A stretch of DNA of 64,000 bases, from contig NC_081812.1 of assembly GCF_030704535.1 (NCBI RefSeq), forward strand, positions 15,969,001 to 16,033,000, read 5' to 3'. The first letter of the stretch is position 1, and each line of letters opens with the position of its first letter. A program made the translations under genes and the position numbers. The notes beneath the pieces were generated by a model that made no database searches, was not told the DNA's origin, and saw nothing but the letters and a program-made list of their open reading frames with translations. The DNA is from Vitis vinifera (Eukaryota > Streptophyta > Magnoliopsida > Vitales > Vitaceae). Positions 30,666-43,425 of the stretch are shown here, piece by piece.

Positions 30666-30769
30666 TTTATATCCCTTTGGCATGAAAACACATGTATTGA
30701 GAAATTAAAAGAATGCACAACTTTTAGAATGATGAAATGCATCACTTGCAGGTTATGAAACAAAACCAA

Positions 30770-32042
30770 GGCTAATTTGATAAGAGGTTGTATGATAAAG
30801 TAATTTAATGATTTAAAGTGATTTAATAATTTAATTTTAGTTATTAAGTAGATTAAACATGTTTAGTAAAATAACTTAATCTTACAAATTAAAAGTTAAA
30901 ATGACTTTAACTAGCAAATCAAAATAATTAATTTATTTTTAATCCTTTTTTTTTATCTTATTTACCCACATTTAACAAATATATTTAACAATCATGACTT
31001 CATATTCATATTTTATAATAAATATTTTAAAGTTATCTTATAAATATATAATGTTTTAAACATGAATGTTTAATAAACAAATTTATTGTTTGAAATTAAT
31101 AAAATAAATATTAATTAAATTTTTTATTAATAAACATTAATTACAACTAATGAGGGTAAAGTAGTCAATTTAATACCTTAAAATAAATATTAAATTAATT
31201 TTAGTAAACAACTTTAATACTTAAAATAAAGAATAAGTAATAAATTTTAAGTTAACAATTTAAGAATAATAAGTATTAAATTTTACCAAATACATAATAA
31301 ATCGGTAGAAATATTACATTAGTTAGGGGTTATTTGATAAAACTTAAAACTATACTTAATAACTTAAGTGAACTTCAAGTTAAATTATATTTAAGTTGTT
31401 GGCTTAAAATTTATAACTTAATTTTTACCTTGTTTGATAAAATTAACTTAAAATTTATTTTAAATCATCAAATTAATATATTTATCTTCATAAATTATAA
31501 TTAGAGTAAATGGGGTTGAGTAACAATTGGAGGTCGTGAAGTAGCAAAAGAAATCACGGAGGTAACTAGGAGGGCGTTTGTCTTTTTAGCTTTTTGTTGA
31601 AAATAATTTGTTTTTAGATTTTAAGTTGTTTGTTTTTTTTACTTTTTCATGACTTATTATAAATTTTTTTATTGAATAGATAAAGCCAAAATATTTGACT
31701 TTTTTTAAATAGAAAAAGTAATATGTTGGTTTTTCTTTTTAATATTTAATAGAAATAAACTATTAAAAATAACAAACAACATTATACTTAATACTATTAA
31801 ACATTAAAGTTTTATTTAGAATTAAGTAAAAAAACGAATACCACCTAATATAAAATGATGATAAAAAGGTAGAATGAAAATGTAAACTTAAGAATAAGTT
31901 AATTATTTTTACTTATTACTTAAAGTTATTTTTAAAATCATAAAATTATTTTACTAAACATACTTAATTTATTTAATAACTTAAATTAAGTTATTATGTC
32001 ACTTTTAAGTTGTTAAATTGATTTTCAAACACTCGCTTAGTC
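30770..32042. mobile_element. cluster of A+T-rich MITEs, one nested in another
   Basis: At least three units are visible. One runs ~30770-31300. A second runs ~31322-32042, with left end AGGGGTTATTTGATAAAACT and right end that reads, reversed, AAGCGAGTGTTTGAAAATCA; both continue into AATAACTTAA. Inside it, ~31568-31848 has ends AGGGCGTTTGTCTTTTTAGC and, reversed, AGGTGGTATTCGTTTTTTTA. None encodes a transposase. Borders are approximate because target duplications could not be fixed. Confidence 0.5.
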
Positions 32043-32165
32043 AACTAAAAGATCATGAATTGATACAAATATTACATTAGATAGTCAGCTTCATTCCCTA
32101 TCATCTAGCACACTTGGAATTTCAAAAAAATAAATTTGGTTGGGATGTCAGCATCTAGTATATCA

Positions 32166-32711
32166 CTAAGAAATGGATTGTTTACCAGACCCTGAACAAT
32201 TTGACTTATAAAATAAGGGACTATTTTCCTCTTTATTAATTACATCAACCATGGTTTTCAAATCATCCAACTGCTCTTGCGGTGCACCTTTCTTCTTAAG
32301 TTGTCTTTGCAATTGATGCATTGCATGTAATTTTCCTTTTTGGACATCAATAACCATATATCATCTACCAAATTCAGTGGTTAAAAAAGGTAAAAATCAG
32401 TTGATCATAATGATTTCAAAGAATCAAAATCTCTAACAATAAATCCATAAATTTTAAGAGGTTGCAGCCCATCACTTGTACGCCACCCGGTAAAGATGCT
32501 TCACAGCCAGGTCAAGAACAGGCTCAGTGAACTCAAGCCTGAAGGAGACCCGTGAATGTAGGTTTGCGGACATTTTCACGAGTTTCACGCACACGGTAAA
32601 GCATACATATTGCGCAGGAGCATGGAAGAGGGAGAAAAAAATGGAAGTCAAAGAAGAGAGGTTCCTTTGCTTCCCCCTTATATATTCTAGCAAACTCATG
32701 CTCAAGAGCAA
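32166..32711 (-). pseudogene. coding-like fragment(s) of an unidentified gene
   Basis: Two minus-strand pieces look coding. 32630-32472 contains KMSANLHSRVSFRLEFTEP and ends LDLAVKHLYRVAYK then stop. 32357-32166 contains HQLQRQLKKKGAPQEQLDDL and MVDVINKEENSPLFYK then stop. The second is a charged helix-forming sequence. I do not recognise a family. No upstream exons fit before the WRKY gene begins at 33010, so these are probably a gene remnant or two unrelated ones. Confidence 0.3.
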
Positions 32712-33009
32712 GTTTTTACAATTTTTGTTCAGGTCAGAAACTCCAGATTAACAAAGACTACTAGTACATATATATAAAACATCCTTCATCTCATGAGCTA
32801 AGAGGTGTCGTTTACCTCCAACCAGACAACTTCAGGCCAGGGTCTGGATTCTGGAATGGTAAAACTGATCGATATTAAAATGTACAACAATCTATGACAT
32901 AATATCTAGCATTATTATTACACCATATCTTATATTTATCTATGTCATTCAGATTAAAGGGGAACCCACTGGGGTTTATTGGGTTTTATACCCCACTGAA
33001 TGGATTTAT
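32712..33009. other. WRKY gene 3' flank
   Basis: Short A+T-rich spacer holding the probable 3' UTR of the WRKY gene on minus. No other feature seen. Confidence 0.3.
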
Positions 33010-34911
33010 TCACCTAATGCTATAGCGTTTACTAATATCGAAGTAGGAAGGAGAATAGCCCAGCGAGCAAGAAGGAGAAGAAGGTGAGTTTGGAGGAGAA
33101 GGGTAAGAAGAGGAGGAAGACGTGGAGGAAGTGATGTTGTTTGCTGGATTTCGAATCATGAGAGGCACCATATCTTCCAGCAACCCTTGTGGACCCATTT
33201 TCTCGGCGGCGTCCTCCTCCTGGACGTGGGTGAACATGGTTGGGAACGAGCCGTGATCAGCCGTGGGTGGGCTGCCCTGGGTTTCTTGTATTTGTGGGGC
33301 GTCGTGGACTTGGTCTTGGCCTTCTTGTAAGCCGATCCTTTTGGGCTTCTTGGATGGTGAAGGGACATTCTGAGGTGGGCTGATAAGGAAGAAAGGGTAG
33401 GCGAAGTGGAGGTGGAGCCCTTCATAGGTGATGATCAAGGTGTCCGGGTCCTCACTCGACTTCTCCACCTGTTTTTTGGCGCTGCACCTAGGGTTCGTGC
33501 ACCTGTAATAGCTCCTGTCACCCAAACAAATGAATTAAGATATTATTTTTCAATTTCAAAACTAAAAAATATGTTACGATTTGGAGAATATAATATAGTA
33601 ATATAGAGTGGAAACTTTATTGTAATTTCTCTGTCATACAATTACCACTTGTACTTGCAAATTGTGAAGCAATAAAATTAGTGGGGAATGGGATAAGACG
33701 GGTTCGACAAGGAAGTAGTTAGGGAAACTGACCTCTTAAATGCAAAGTTGAATGGATTTGGTCCTAATAAACAATGGACTATACCAATTTGTACCAGCTC
33801 CTTGAAGCCTAAATAATTTATTAATTATACCAATGACCCCTAGCCTTCTATCTAGTTTCGTTCATTTCCATTTTTCTGTCGGGGTCTTCTCAGACTGATT
33901 AGGAATTTCCACACTATGGAGACAAAGTCATCGGTGCCCTCTGCCATCGAGATATTATGTTAGGAACTTGAGAGAAGTAGCATTAATTGGATAAAGAAAA
34001 TGACCCCATAAATTAAGCTCTGACCCCGAAGTTTCTCGGACCAGTGAAATTGAATGGGGAAGGGTACTTTTGGCAGTTAAAACAGTAATGACTTGGGATG
34101 ATTTTTCCTCGTGGAAGGAGAACAGGAGACCGTTACCGTTGTCCACTTGTCCAGTAACTTGATTTTGTGGCAAAAATGCCTTTACTAAACAGAACTCCGT
34201 TGCCTTTATGGGCTGTACAGGAAAGAATGCGCCTACCATGGTTGGTAATGAAAACCTCTGCAACTTAATTCCAAGCAAAGTTGGAAGGAGGAGAGTAATA
34301 ACCATGTCATTTTCAGAGGTTTTTTTTTGTAAAGGTAACGTCGTTTATTCATGGGAGAAACTGGATTGACGACCACAAAGAAAAAAGAAAAAGCAAAGAA
34401 TTTGGAAAAAAATTCACCTTGGATTTGGGCTATTCTTAATGGATTTCTGCCCATACTTCCTCCATTTATAACCATCATCAGCCATCCCATTGCCGCAGCT
34501 TTTAATTTTCAGGGTATACTTGTTCTCAATCTTACTTAAATCCCTTTCATGTATTGAGGTTCTGCCACCACAGAAAAGAAATAAATGCATTAAAATAAGC
34601 TAGGTCATCATATGTATACACACACACATAACAAGATTTGTATCAAAAGTGAGTCCGAACCTGGCTTGTGAATTCTCTTCTGATTGGCATTTCCCGGTTG
34701 TCAGAGATAAAGCACTCTCTATATCTTCAATTGTTGGCCCAGTGTAGGCAGTGGATACCAGCCGACTAATAGCCTGTTCACTTGACGAACTCATCAGTTT
34801 GGATTCAACCGTCTCCTGCGGCACCACCAAGAAAGGAGATTCATCATCAAGAAGCTCTCTCACCAGTTCATCTTCCGATCCTTCTGTCCAGGCAGCCATT
34901 AGTTCATCCAT
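33010..34911 (-). CDS. WRKY49: WRKY transcription factor, group IIc (WRKY49-like)
   Basis: Three exons on minus: 34911-34661, 34534-34418, 33514-33010. Phases match, product 290 residues. The start is the ATG at 34911; the GTG codon just before it is not needed. The N-terminal part is acidic (WTEGSEDELVRELLDDESPF). The WRKY domain follows: DGYKWRKYGQKSIKNSPNP with WRKYGQK at 108-114, then a C-x4-C-x23-H-x-H zinc finger (Cys128, Cys133, His157, His159), the group II pattern. An intron splits the Arg codon at NPR/SYYRC, the position conserved in most WRKY genes. The tail is Ser/Pro-rich and probably disordered. WRKY proteins bind W-boxes (TTGAC) in the nucleus. The flanking residues KYTLKIKS and ITYEGLHLHFAYPF resemble AtWRKY49 best. 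The symbol is by resemblance only. Confidence 0.93.
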
Positions 34912-37229
34912 CACTGACCTCCCTAAGACACAGCAGAATTCAACTGCACATTAATTAGAACTTAGACGAAGATAAGAAGATGAAAGATGAAAATACGATG
35001 AGAACTGGGAGTCAGAAGCCCTATGGCAACAAAGGAAAGGAAAGGAAAGGAGAGCCGAGCAGATGAAGAGGGAATTGAGATGTTTACGTGTTTGCCCTCT
35101 AATTTAAAAGCAAGAGTTACAGTGAATTAAATTAATAGCAGGGATACTTTGACTTTTAAAGAATTCCATGCAGGTAAACGTCTTCGTTTTGGGAAAATTC
35201 CACAATGGAGTCGCCACCTCATTACTCTGGTGGGGCTTCACTCTTTTTACATACCGGGTTAATTGATTGCGTCTAAGCAGCTGCAAACCCAATTCCAAGT
35301 AAAAGTATGATGCCTTTGGGGTGCTGTATCGCTGTCAAAACATGGGTTTTTAATCAATTTAAAAGTTCTTCTGTTCCATGGATTATTCATCATGATCCAA
35401 GTCTGATTCTAGCTGTAGTACCATTGAGGGCTTAGATGGGTGGATTCGCATCATTCGCCATATGAAGCCGTTACATTTTTCTAGCTAGTAGTACAGTATC
35501 CCCTCTCCCATTTTTTGTTGCATTCTCTGGCTTTTCATTAAGTGTTTCTTTTGTCTTGCTATACTGTTTTGATGGGATAGATGCATCAAGGTGGACCATA
35601 GCTACCTGAACCATGATCCAAGACCAACCCAAACCCAAAGTCAACCACTAGGGAAAAACAACAATATAAAATTTAGATTTTTAGAGTGGTGGTGTTCTAA
35701 ATTTTGTGGTGTTAGGAGGAGGTGGAATTCTGAATGGCTGTTAATTAATCAGCATGCATTATTTGATAGGTAATAGCATTAAATCGAAGCCTACCACAAT
35801 TTTGATGATTTAAATGACCCCATTTGACTACGAAATGGACATGGAAAATGTCATAATCGTTCCCATAGAGAGGACTTTTAGTTTCTGAGGAGACTGTTAG
35901 GCCACACGGCAAGAACTCAGGCTAATGGAATATTTTACATCAATTTTGTAGATGAGAAAGGAGGAATGGAAATATGGATCGAGCATAAACTTGGACGTTT
36001 TTGTACTTTCTTCTTCATCTCATTAATTAATAGCCATCACGGTGGGATTTTCCATGGTTTCAATAACCTTAAACACCTTGTTTGTCAGCAGCAAGTGATG
36101 GATAAAGTCACTTTGCTGGCTCCAATTTCTGGAATGGAAAGAGCTTTAGCTGTCATATAAGATGTATATTTAGCATATTTACTCAAAACAAAAGAGGAAA
36201 TTAACTTATGAGGCAAAGGACGTGGATGGCAACACAGAATATATGGCTCTAGTGGTGAAGATCTTAGATGATTATTAAAAAAACACAAGCCAATAAGGGA
36301 ACAACAGACGGGTGATTCCAGTAGCCGGAAATGGACAACAAATAAATTGTCCTCTTAATTGAGGTATCTACCCTAAAATTATGCAACCACCACGGGTGGT
36401 GTGGATGGATTGGGTCCTTGGGAGGGCAGTTGCATAAACAACACAAAGTGGTTGCTTCAAAGTGAGGGAAGGTTTGTTCTCATGTGGGTTTGACTTGTGA
36501 AATGCGAGTCCTAGAAAACAAGCGCATGCATCAGATGGGTGACCTTACATAAGGACAGAGCGGGGGTTGACTGTCAGAGTGGGGGGTTTAGGTCTTAGCT
36601 ACCGATGGAGGAGGGAGTGGGCGCAGGTTGAGCTGGAGAGTGAATCTTGGAGGTTTTCCATACAAGTCAACGCCCCCTTCTAGATGTGGGGGCCAAGACT
36701 GTGATACATGTTTCCAAGATCACATGTGGAGAAGGGAGCGGTTCGAGCTGTCCCACTCCTCCCCACAAATGGACACCCTAGCAAACCCATCATCCATTCT
36801 TCCCCTCCACCCTAGACAATTTCCTACAGCTGAGATGTGGGTCTCTCTTGCCTACGTGGTCGCCTAATCATCCATTCATTCTTCTCCCCTTCCACTGCAT
36901 GATTGCCTTCCTCATCTCCTGCTCAACCCTATCATCAATCCATCACCCCTTATTCTCTTCTGCTCATGAGACCCGGATCTCCGTGAAGCCACATGCAAAA
37001 TTATGTCGTATATTTTACTCGTTGGTCAAACGGTATTAATTGATGAGTGAATAATTTGGTTCTTATCTTTCTCATAAATTTAGTCTCGTATGAAAAACAT
37101 TATAAACAATTATATTTTATTTTAATAATAAACCCACAATAAATTATTCAACCACCAAGTCCCCACAAACAGCCAGCATTTTTCTTGTATTGATTGATTG
37201 ATTGATATTTTAAGGCTACTTCTTTTTTT
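34912..37229. other. WRKY promoter and spacer, no gene
   Basis: The leader region contains an AAAGG repeat (35028-35052). From 36540 to 36900 there is a G-rich then C-rich stretch with TTGACT and GTTGAC (W-box cores near 36568). The short open frames here match nothing. A (TGAT)n tract lies near 37190-37205. Confidence 0.35.
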
Positions 37230-37505
37230 GGAAAATACTAACAAAAGAAAAAAAAATGATAAAAAAATAGTTTTTTATGTTTATTTTCATAATGAAAAAT
37301 ATAAAAAAAAATCAAATATAATTAAAATTTGTTAAAAAAATTATATATTTTAAAATTATTTAATTTTTATATAATATAAGAAAATAAGTAAAATAAATTT
37401 AAAAATATATATAAAAATAATTTATTGAATTTAAATTTATTTTTTTATTTTTTATTACTTTTTCTTTATATTTTTCCTCAAAATTTTCAAAAACCAAACA
37501 TATTA
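37230..37505. repeat. A+T-rich dispersed repeat
   Basis: A/T-only stretch closely resembling 30280-30500 (shared blocks such as AAAAATATAAxxAAAAATC and TTTTTATTxxTTACTTTTTC), hence a dispersed element. Ends not defined. Confidence 0.4.
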
Positions 37506-37551
37506 ATCAAAGCTAGATATTAGCTTTGATTATTGAAATGGAGCTCCTCTA

Positions 37552-37869
37552 TTGAAATGTAAAGCTTGTGTCCCCAAGGCTATAAACCAGGAAAAAACTA
37601 ATCGACCCATAACGACCATAGTCTCATTGGGAAAGCTGCAGAACGATATGCAAGAACTTGCGAGTATCATTGGAGACATCCGACAGCGTTCACAGCAATC
37701 AGATGAATTTAAAATTGTGAGGCAGAAGGCACGTGGGTTGACTTTTGGTATTGCTTGGAAAAACAGAGAGTCAGTTTTCATCCATAATATTCAAGCGAAT
37801 AGAGACAAACAATTGACTCGGCCGCTGGAGAGAGATTACATGAATGGAAGGCGCAGTGGCTGCAATTAA
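37552..37869 (+). CDS. hypothetical protein, possible small gene or exon
   Basis: A 105-residue frame with fairly even composition. The middle (SLGKLQNDMQELASIIGDIR, then SDEFKIVRQKARGLTFGIAW) could form an amphipathic or coiled-coil helix. No family is recognised. There is no clear promoter, and the last third looks less protein-like. It may be one exon of a gene fragment. Confidence 0.2.
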   Translation: MKCKACVPKAINQEKTNRPITTIVSLGKLQNDMQELASIIGDIRQRSQQSDEFKIVRQKARGLTFGIAWKNRESVFIHNIQANRDKQLTRPLERDYMNGRRSGCN

Positions 37870-40800
37870 GTATGATGGGCCACGATGCCCAGGCCCACAC
37901 CACATGCGTGATTCAAATCCCATCCCTATCAGACTGCCTTGTCGTGTTATAAAGCTATTCAAATATAACATGAACTCTCCATTTTGTTTTCTGGCAATGG
38001 AAGCTGTTTTATGCGATGAATAACCCTCAAATTGATCCTCCTTTTTGAGTTTGGTGGCTTTGTAATTTGATGGGCCTAGTTTTTTCCTCCTTGCCCAAAG
38101 AGTCATAAGGTGGGCTGCAATCTCCGAAATTGGGCATGGGCCTGTGCACTAGTACCATTGGGCCTGCGTTACGTTTAGTGAGCCATGAAGATAGGGTAGG
38201 CCTATTAGATAGATGGACCTATATGTTCCCTGAAGGCCAAGGCATGACTATGGGCTTCAACTACCACTGTTTGGATAGCATGGCCATAATAGTTTCCCTT
38301 ATTTTGAACCTCTACTCTTCAAGTTACAAGGCCACCTCACTTACCACACAGTTATGCAATTGTTTTTTACTCTTTTTTGCCTCCCCTAAAAATAAATTAT
38401 TGTTCTTGTCCCCACTCAACTTATTTTCTAACTCCGCCACCGCCTATGCTCCAATATTCATCTTCTCATTTAGACTAATTTTGTGTTTAAGAAAATAATG
38501 AATAAATTTAGACTAATAAAGATGAGAGTGTAAGCATCTATGACATTCTTTCAATATATAATCCATTGTCTGATCTCCCAAGTTGATTTTGGTATAAAAG
38601 TATAATCACATAATCTTGAATCAAATGTTCTTGAATCAAGTACAATCAAGGAATGGTCGAACTTGAACTCAACTTTATTACAAGTTTGATCTTATCCTAT
38701 AAAAATTGGGGAATAAAACTTGTTTACTTGATGTTTTGATCTTCTTTCATAGGTTGGTAAAGACAATTGAAACTTGTGAGGAATACTTCAACTTGTTGTA
38801 AATCATGTATAACTCTAGCCTCTTCCCTCTTTGAAGTAGAAGAAAAGCTTCTCTAAAGGAAAATTTGTATTTGATATTTTGAAAAAAAAAATTGAATATT
38901 TCCATGGTAAGCCTTCTCTCAATGCCAATATACATCACCTAAATAATACATATTGAGATGATTTGGACACATCAAATTTCTTTGCTCACAAGTATCAATA
39001 TTTCAAGTCCTAACTTCAACATGTGCTTGTTGAAGGTGGGAGTGGAAGATTTTCCATTTTTCTTTTTTAACATGAATAGGAAAACTTCATGTCAAATAAG
39101 CTTTTGAAGAAACTTCATTGATTTCTATTAAGATTTTTCTATATTTTCTTTCTTATAGAATCCAAGAAGAAGGTTACATCCAAAAAAATTCTCTCCATTT
39201 AAAGTTGGATGTTTTTTTCCCCATATTTGAGACAATATAATTTTTTTCCTTCCTATAGAGGCTTTCTCATGGCTTTTAAACATGGAAGCTTTTTCACCTT
39301 CTTTCAAGCTTCCAATAAGAGGTATATCTACTTCTCTCTCACTCCCATTCTCTCTCTATCTCTCTCACTCCCTGTCTTATGTATTAGACAAAAAGAAAAA
39401 CTTCGCTTTTCTTTGAACATTTTTTTTTCTTTCTTTCCCCATTCCTTTAGACATAGATGGGAAAGAAATAGAAAACAATAATTTTTTTTTAATTAATTCT
39501 TCTTTAGATATAGATGACAAAACTTTGGCATAATATCTAGAACTTGATATATACATGATTATGATTGGGACTTTGTTCCTAACTTGACAATTACATGCTT
39601 GTGATCGAGAATTAATTGGAATTCATTAGTAAAATATTAATGTTCATTGAATATTAAGATTTAAACAATGTAAATTTAAGTGCTTCACTATAATGATAAA
39701 GTCAATTCATTGAAAATCAAACTTACATTTATAAACTTGTAATTGAGACTTTAGTGGGGATCAAATATCAATATTTGTGACCCAAGTAGACTTACCTTGA
39801 TCCTTAAGTAGAGTGGAAATTTCAATAGTTAATACAAAATGAATTGAATCCGGGTGCAAAATTTGATATCCAATCAATTGACATGACTATGTTGTAGAGG
39901 GTGCTAAAATTTTGGTGCTTGATAGAAATTGAGGTGCTAAATTCAACTCCTAACATATTTGTCATGACTCTTGAAGGATGGTGATGTTATAACTTTAGCA
40001 TTTGATGCACATCTGAATGCATTTGAGTGGTAAATTTGGCATTTAATCGATTAGACATGACCCTGATGTAAAGTGTTATTGAGATTTTAGCATTCCTAAA
40101 AATGGGGTGTTACCCTTACTTCTCATCATAGGTTGGTATAATATTTTATAGATATGATATCATGACTTTGACATTATATTGATTTTTTTTTATTTTGCAT
40201 TTCTATACATTTTTTTTCCAAATATTTTGTTTTTTGTTTTTTTTATTATATATATTTGAGAGAAGACCATACCATTATTGATGATGTAGACAATGAATTT
40301 GGTACTCACACAAAATAACATGATGTTGATATAAAACGTTTTCATAGTGCTGAAATCAACATCAAAATAGATTGTCATTTCACTAGTAGGCAACATGCAT
40401 TTTGGCACCCATGTAGAGTATTTTGGTGTTAATATAGAGTAATGTCAATGGTTTATCACTAATCGTAGAATGGCTCCCCTCCTAATCAATGGGAACTTAG
40501 ATCTAAAGTTAGAATCAACAAAAGATGAACTTGGCTTTTAACAAAGACTAGTATCGAATTTTAGCATTTATTCCAAATTAGTATTGAAATTGACAACTAA
40601 CAAGTCTAGAAATATGTTATTCTTTCTTCTAGGGGTCAGTAGATTGTTACAAGCACCTCCATTATTGAAATAAAATTTGATTAGTGCAATATGCTTATTC
40701 CGCTAAGTTAGTTCTAGAGAGATAGTCATCATCAATGGTAATCATATCTTAGCTTATAAAGTCACTATGTTCTAAGAGTGTAAGACAAATCACATTTGAT

Positions 40801-42128
40801 GATTTTGGATTGACTTAATTACTCTTGAGGTTAGATAAGATGTCTTAAGGAATAAACAATAAATGAAACCAGTTATGACTTTATTGTGAAATGTAATAAA
40901 CAATTCATCCATATATAGGATGGAATCTCACATTTAAGGAAGGAATAAGTCTTCATTATCCAAACCCTTGTATTTATTAATGTTGATACCAAGACCTTGG
41001 TGACTCTTTGGAATATTTTAGAGATCTAATGCGATGAGCTTGCATGTTTTTCATAGACATGATGGGCATGGGCTTATTAGCTAATGTGATCAATAAATGA
41101 AGATCTCATTTGATGTACCTGCAAATAATCTTATTACATTTATCATTTATAGGTGAGAATGAAAATTACTTCAACTACTTTAAAACACTGCATTTTTATG
41201 CAGTTTCAAAGATTAAGAATCCACCTATTAAATATTAACTAATTGCAAGAAAACAATGTTCAAAAGTTTTTTAAAATCTAGGTATCAACGGTTTCTTTCT
41301 TTCTTTTTTATTTTATTTTATAATAATCTAAGCATTATTTATTACAAGAAAAAGAAAAACCAGATATGAAAGGGTGCTCTCCAAATTATTAGGTATTTAT
41401 AAAAAAACAACAAAATTCAGAACTTTCTAAGCTGCGATGGAATATTCATTCTCTTGTATTTTCTAATTGACTCTAATATTAGATTTTTTTCTCTTAATAA
41501 GACAATAATGTCCTTTTACAGATCTGACCCGGGTGATCAAGGATTTAATCACTATTTATTTACCAAAAAAAAAAAAAAATCTGAAAGTTCTCTTAAATAT
41601 ATGATTAAATATTTATTTGCTTATTCTTTGACGTGGTTGAACTAAAAATTTAATAACCTCTTTTAAAATTTAAAGTGCATTTAGTACTGATTTTAAAAAA
41701 TGTTTTTCATATTTTTAACACTTGAATTTTTATTTTTATTTTTTAAATATTAAAAACACTTCCTAAAATCATTATCAAACATATTATTAGAATAAAATAT
41801 TATAGTGTTTTAAAATTATATATTATAATGTTTTTTTTTGTAAACCCAATTAAAAAAATCTAAAAGATTTTCTAAAAATCTAGGATTGAATATTCATTCT
41901 CTCTCAACTTTCTATTAGTTAATATAAGAATAATTTCCTTTTCTGCATGTCCCAATTTTTATGATAAAAATTCTAATTATCGATTTTTACAAGAAGATAA
42001 CATTCAAAACTTTTTTAGAGATGGGTTGTATAAAAGACTAATAAGGATGAATTGACTTTGAGCTTAAATCCGAGTTAAAGGTAAATGATGAGAACTTAAG
42101 AATGGTAAGGATCCATGTATGAGGACTG
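37870..42128. other. long intergenic region, no gene supported
   Basis: Read on both strands; no gene or domain was found. It includes CT-rich microsatellite stretches near 39335-39372 and a weak MITE-like unit at about 41675-41793 (reversed right end AATATGTTTGATAATGATTTT). From 39500 to 41100 the text has the worn look of ancient transposon sequence but I could not assign a family. Confidence 0.35.
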
Positions 42129-43425
42129 TGTTAAAATATGGACGCACATATATGTAACATATTTCCTGATTATGCTATTCACCTTTTTCAGTATTTGTTT
42201 TGTATCAATTTTGTAACATATCACCTTATGTGTAGAGCCCAGTGTCATAATGGGTCTTAGATGATGAGCCTAAGATTCGCGAGACCCAATAGTCTAAAGG
42301 GTATAGCCCTTAAGATATAGAGGGCATATATAAAAGGCTAAGTGTATGTTCCTTGGTATCACATCTTTTGAATAAAAACAGAACTCGTTGTCTCTCGCTC
42401 CTATTGTCAGAGAGATTACAAATCAATTGTGATAATAAGGTCGCAGAATTGTATTCTAAAAACAACCGAAGTTCATCAAAGTCCAAACATATCGACATTA
42501 AGTTCTTGGTTGTGAAAGAAAGAGTTCAGAGTCTTCAAATATCAATTGAACATATAAGCACAAACTCCATGATTGTGGATCCGCTCACTAAAGGTTTGCT
42601 ACCCAAAGTATATCATGAGCATGTCACACATATGAGTGTTATACACATTGATGATGTGCTAGTATAGTGGGAGTTTGTATTTAGATTTTGTGTTTGTTTT
42701 CTTGATGTGATATTATGTTGTGTCATTTGTACAAACCTTGATTTTAAAGACTATTGTATTTGAATACTCTGAATTGAAATGATGACTTTCAGAAACAGTT
42801 TAGCATCAAGAGTTGAAAGTGGAATTTGACTATTTTTAGTCATTAAGTAGGACCAATTGGAGATAAACATATTAAATATCACATTTTATGTAATTTCCAT
42901 GCTACACATCCATATTTGATCCATGATGCTAATTTTGTTAATGTTGTGATCATTGATGGGTCTAGTTATAATTATAATTAACGAAGGTCGCTTTAATCAT
43001 GTGTTAACATAATTAGTAGACCGGATTGTTTAAGGATATTAAGATAGAAAAGCAAGATAAACTCAATAAAGTATTATCATGAACATTGTTTTGTAATATA
43101 TGTGGTCCAAATGGGAGATTGTTAAAATATGGATGCACATATATGTAACATATTTCTTGATTATGCTATTCGTCTTTTCTGTATTTGTTATGTATCGGTT
43201 TTGTAGAGTATGGGCCACCTTATGTGTAGAGCCTAATGCCATAACGAGTCTTAGATGATGGACCTAAGACTCGCGAGACCTAATAATCCAAAGGGTATGG
43301 TCTCTCAGGCATAGAGGGCATATATAAAAGATTAAGTGTCTGTTCCTTGGTATTACATCTTTTGAATAAGAACAGAACTCGTTCTCTCCCACTCACATTG
43401 TTAGAGAGATTTTAAAACAATGAAT
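42129..43425 (+). mobile_element. Ty1/copia retrotransposon fossil with both LTRs
   Basis: Two direct repeats, 42129-~42418 and 43120-~43425, both begin TGTTAAAATATGGA.GCACAT and share GAGGGCATATATAAAAG (TATA-like) and AACAGAACTCGTT near the right end. Between them is the 3' end of a copia pol: a ribonuclease H tail with CDNKVAELYSKNN, SKSKHIDIKFLVVKERVQ and DPLTKGLLPKVYHEHVTHM. The purine-rich AAATGGGAGA just before the right LTR is the polypurine tract. The copy is broken and far shorter than a full element. The LTRs differ at many sites, so it is old. Confidence 0.9.

Larger units (their letters stand above)
29804..30769. other. spacer with tandem and simple repeats
   Basis: No gene is seen. 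The stretch holds the 53-bp tandem at 29927-30032, an A+T-rich repeat at 30280-30500 related to 37230-37505, and a (GA)n tract at 30646-30665. Confidence 0.4.

Noticed and set aside
34912-34914. GTG as an upstream start for the WRKY gene
   Set aside because: Plant nuclear genes start at ATG; the next codon is an ATG in frame.
37880-37930. possible tRNA or SINE B box (GATTCAAATCCC)
   Set aside because: No A box at the right distance and no cloverleaf could be drawn.
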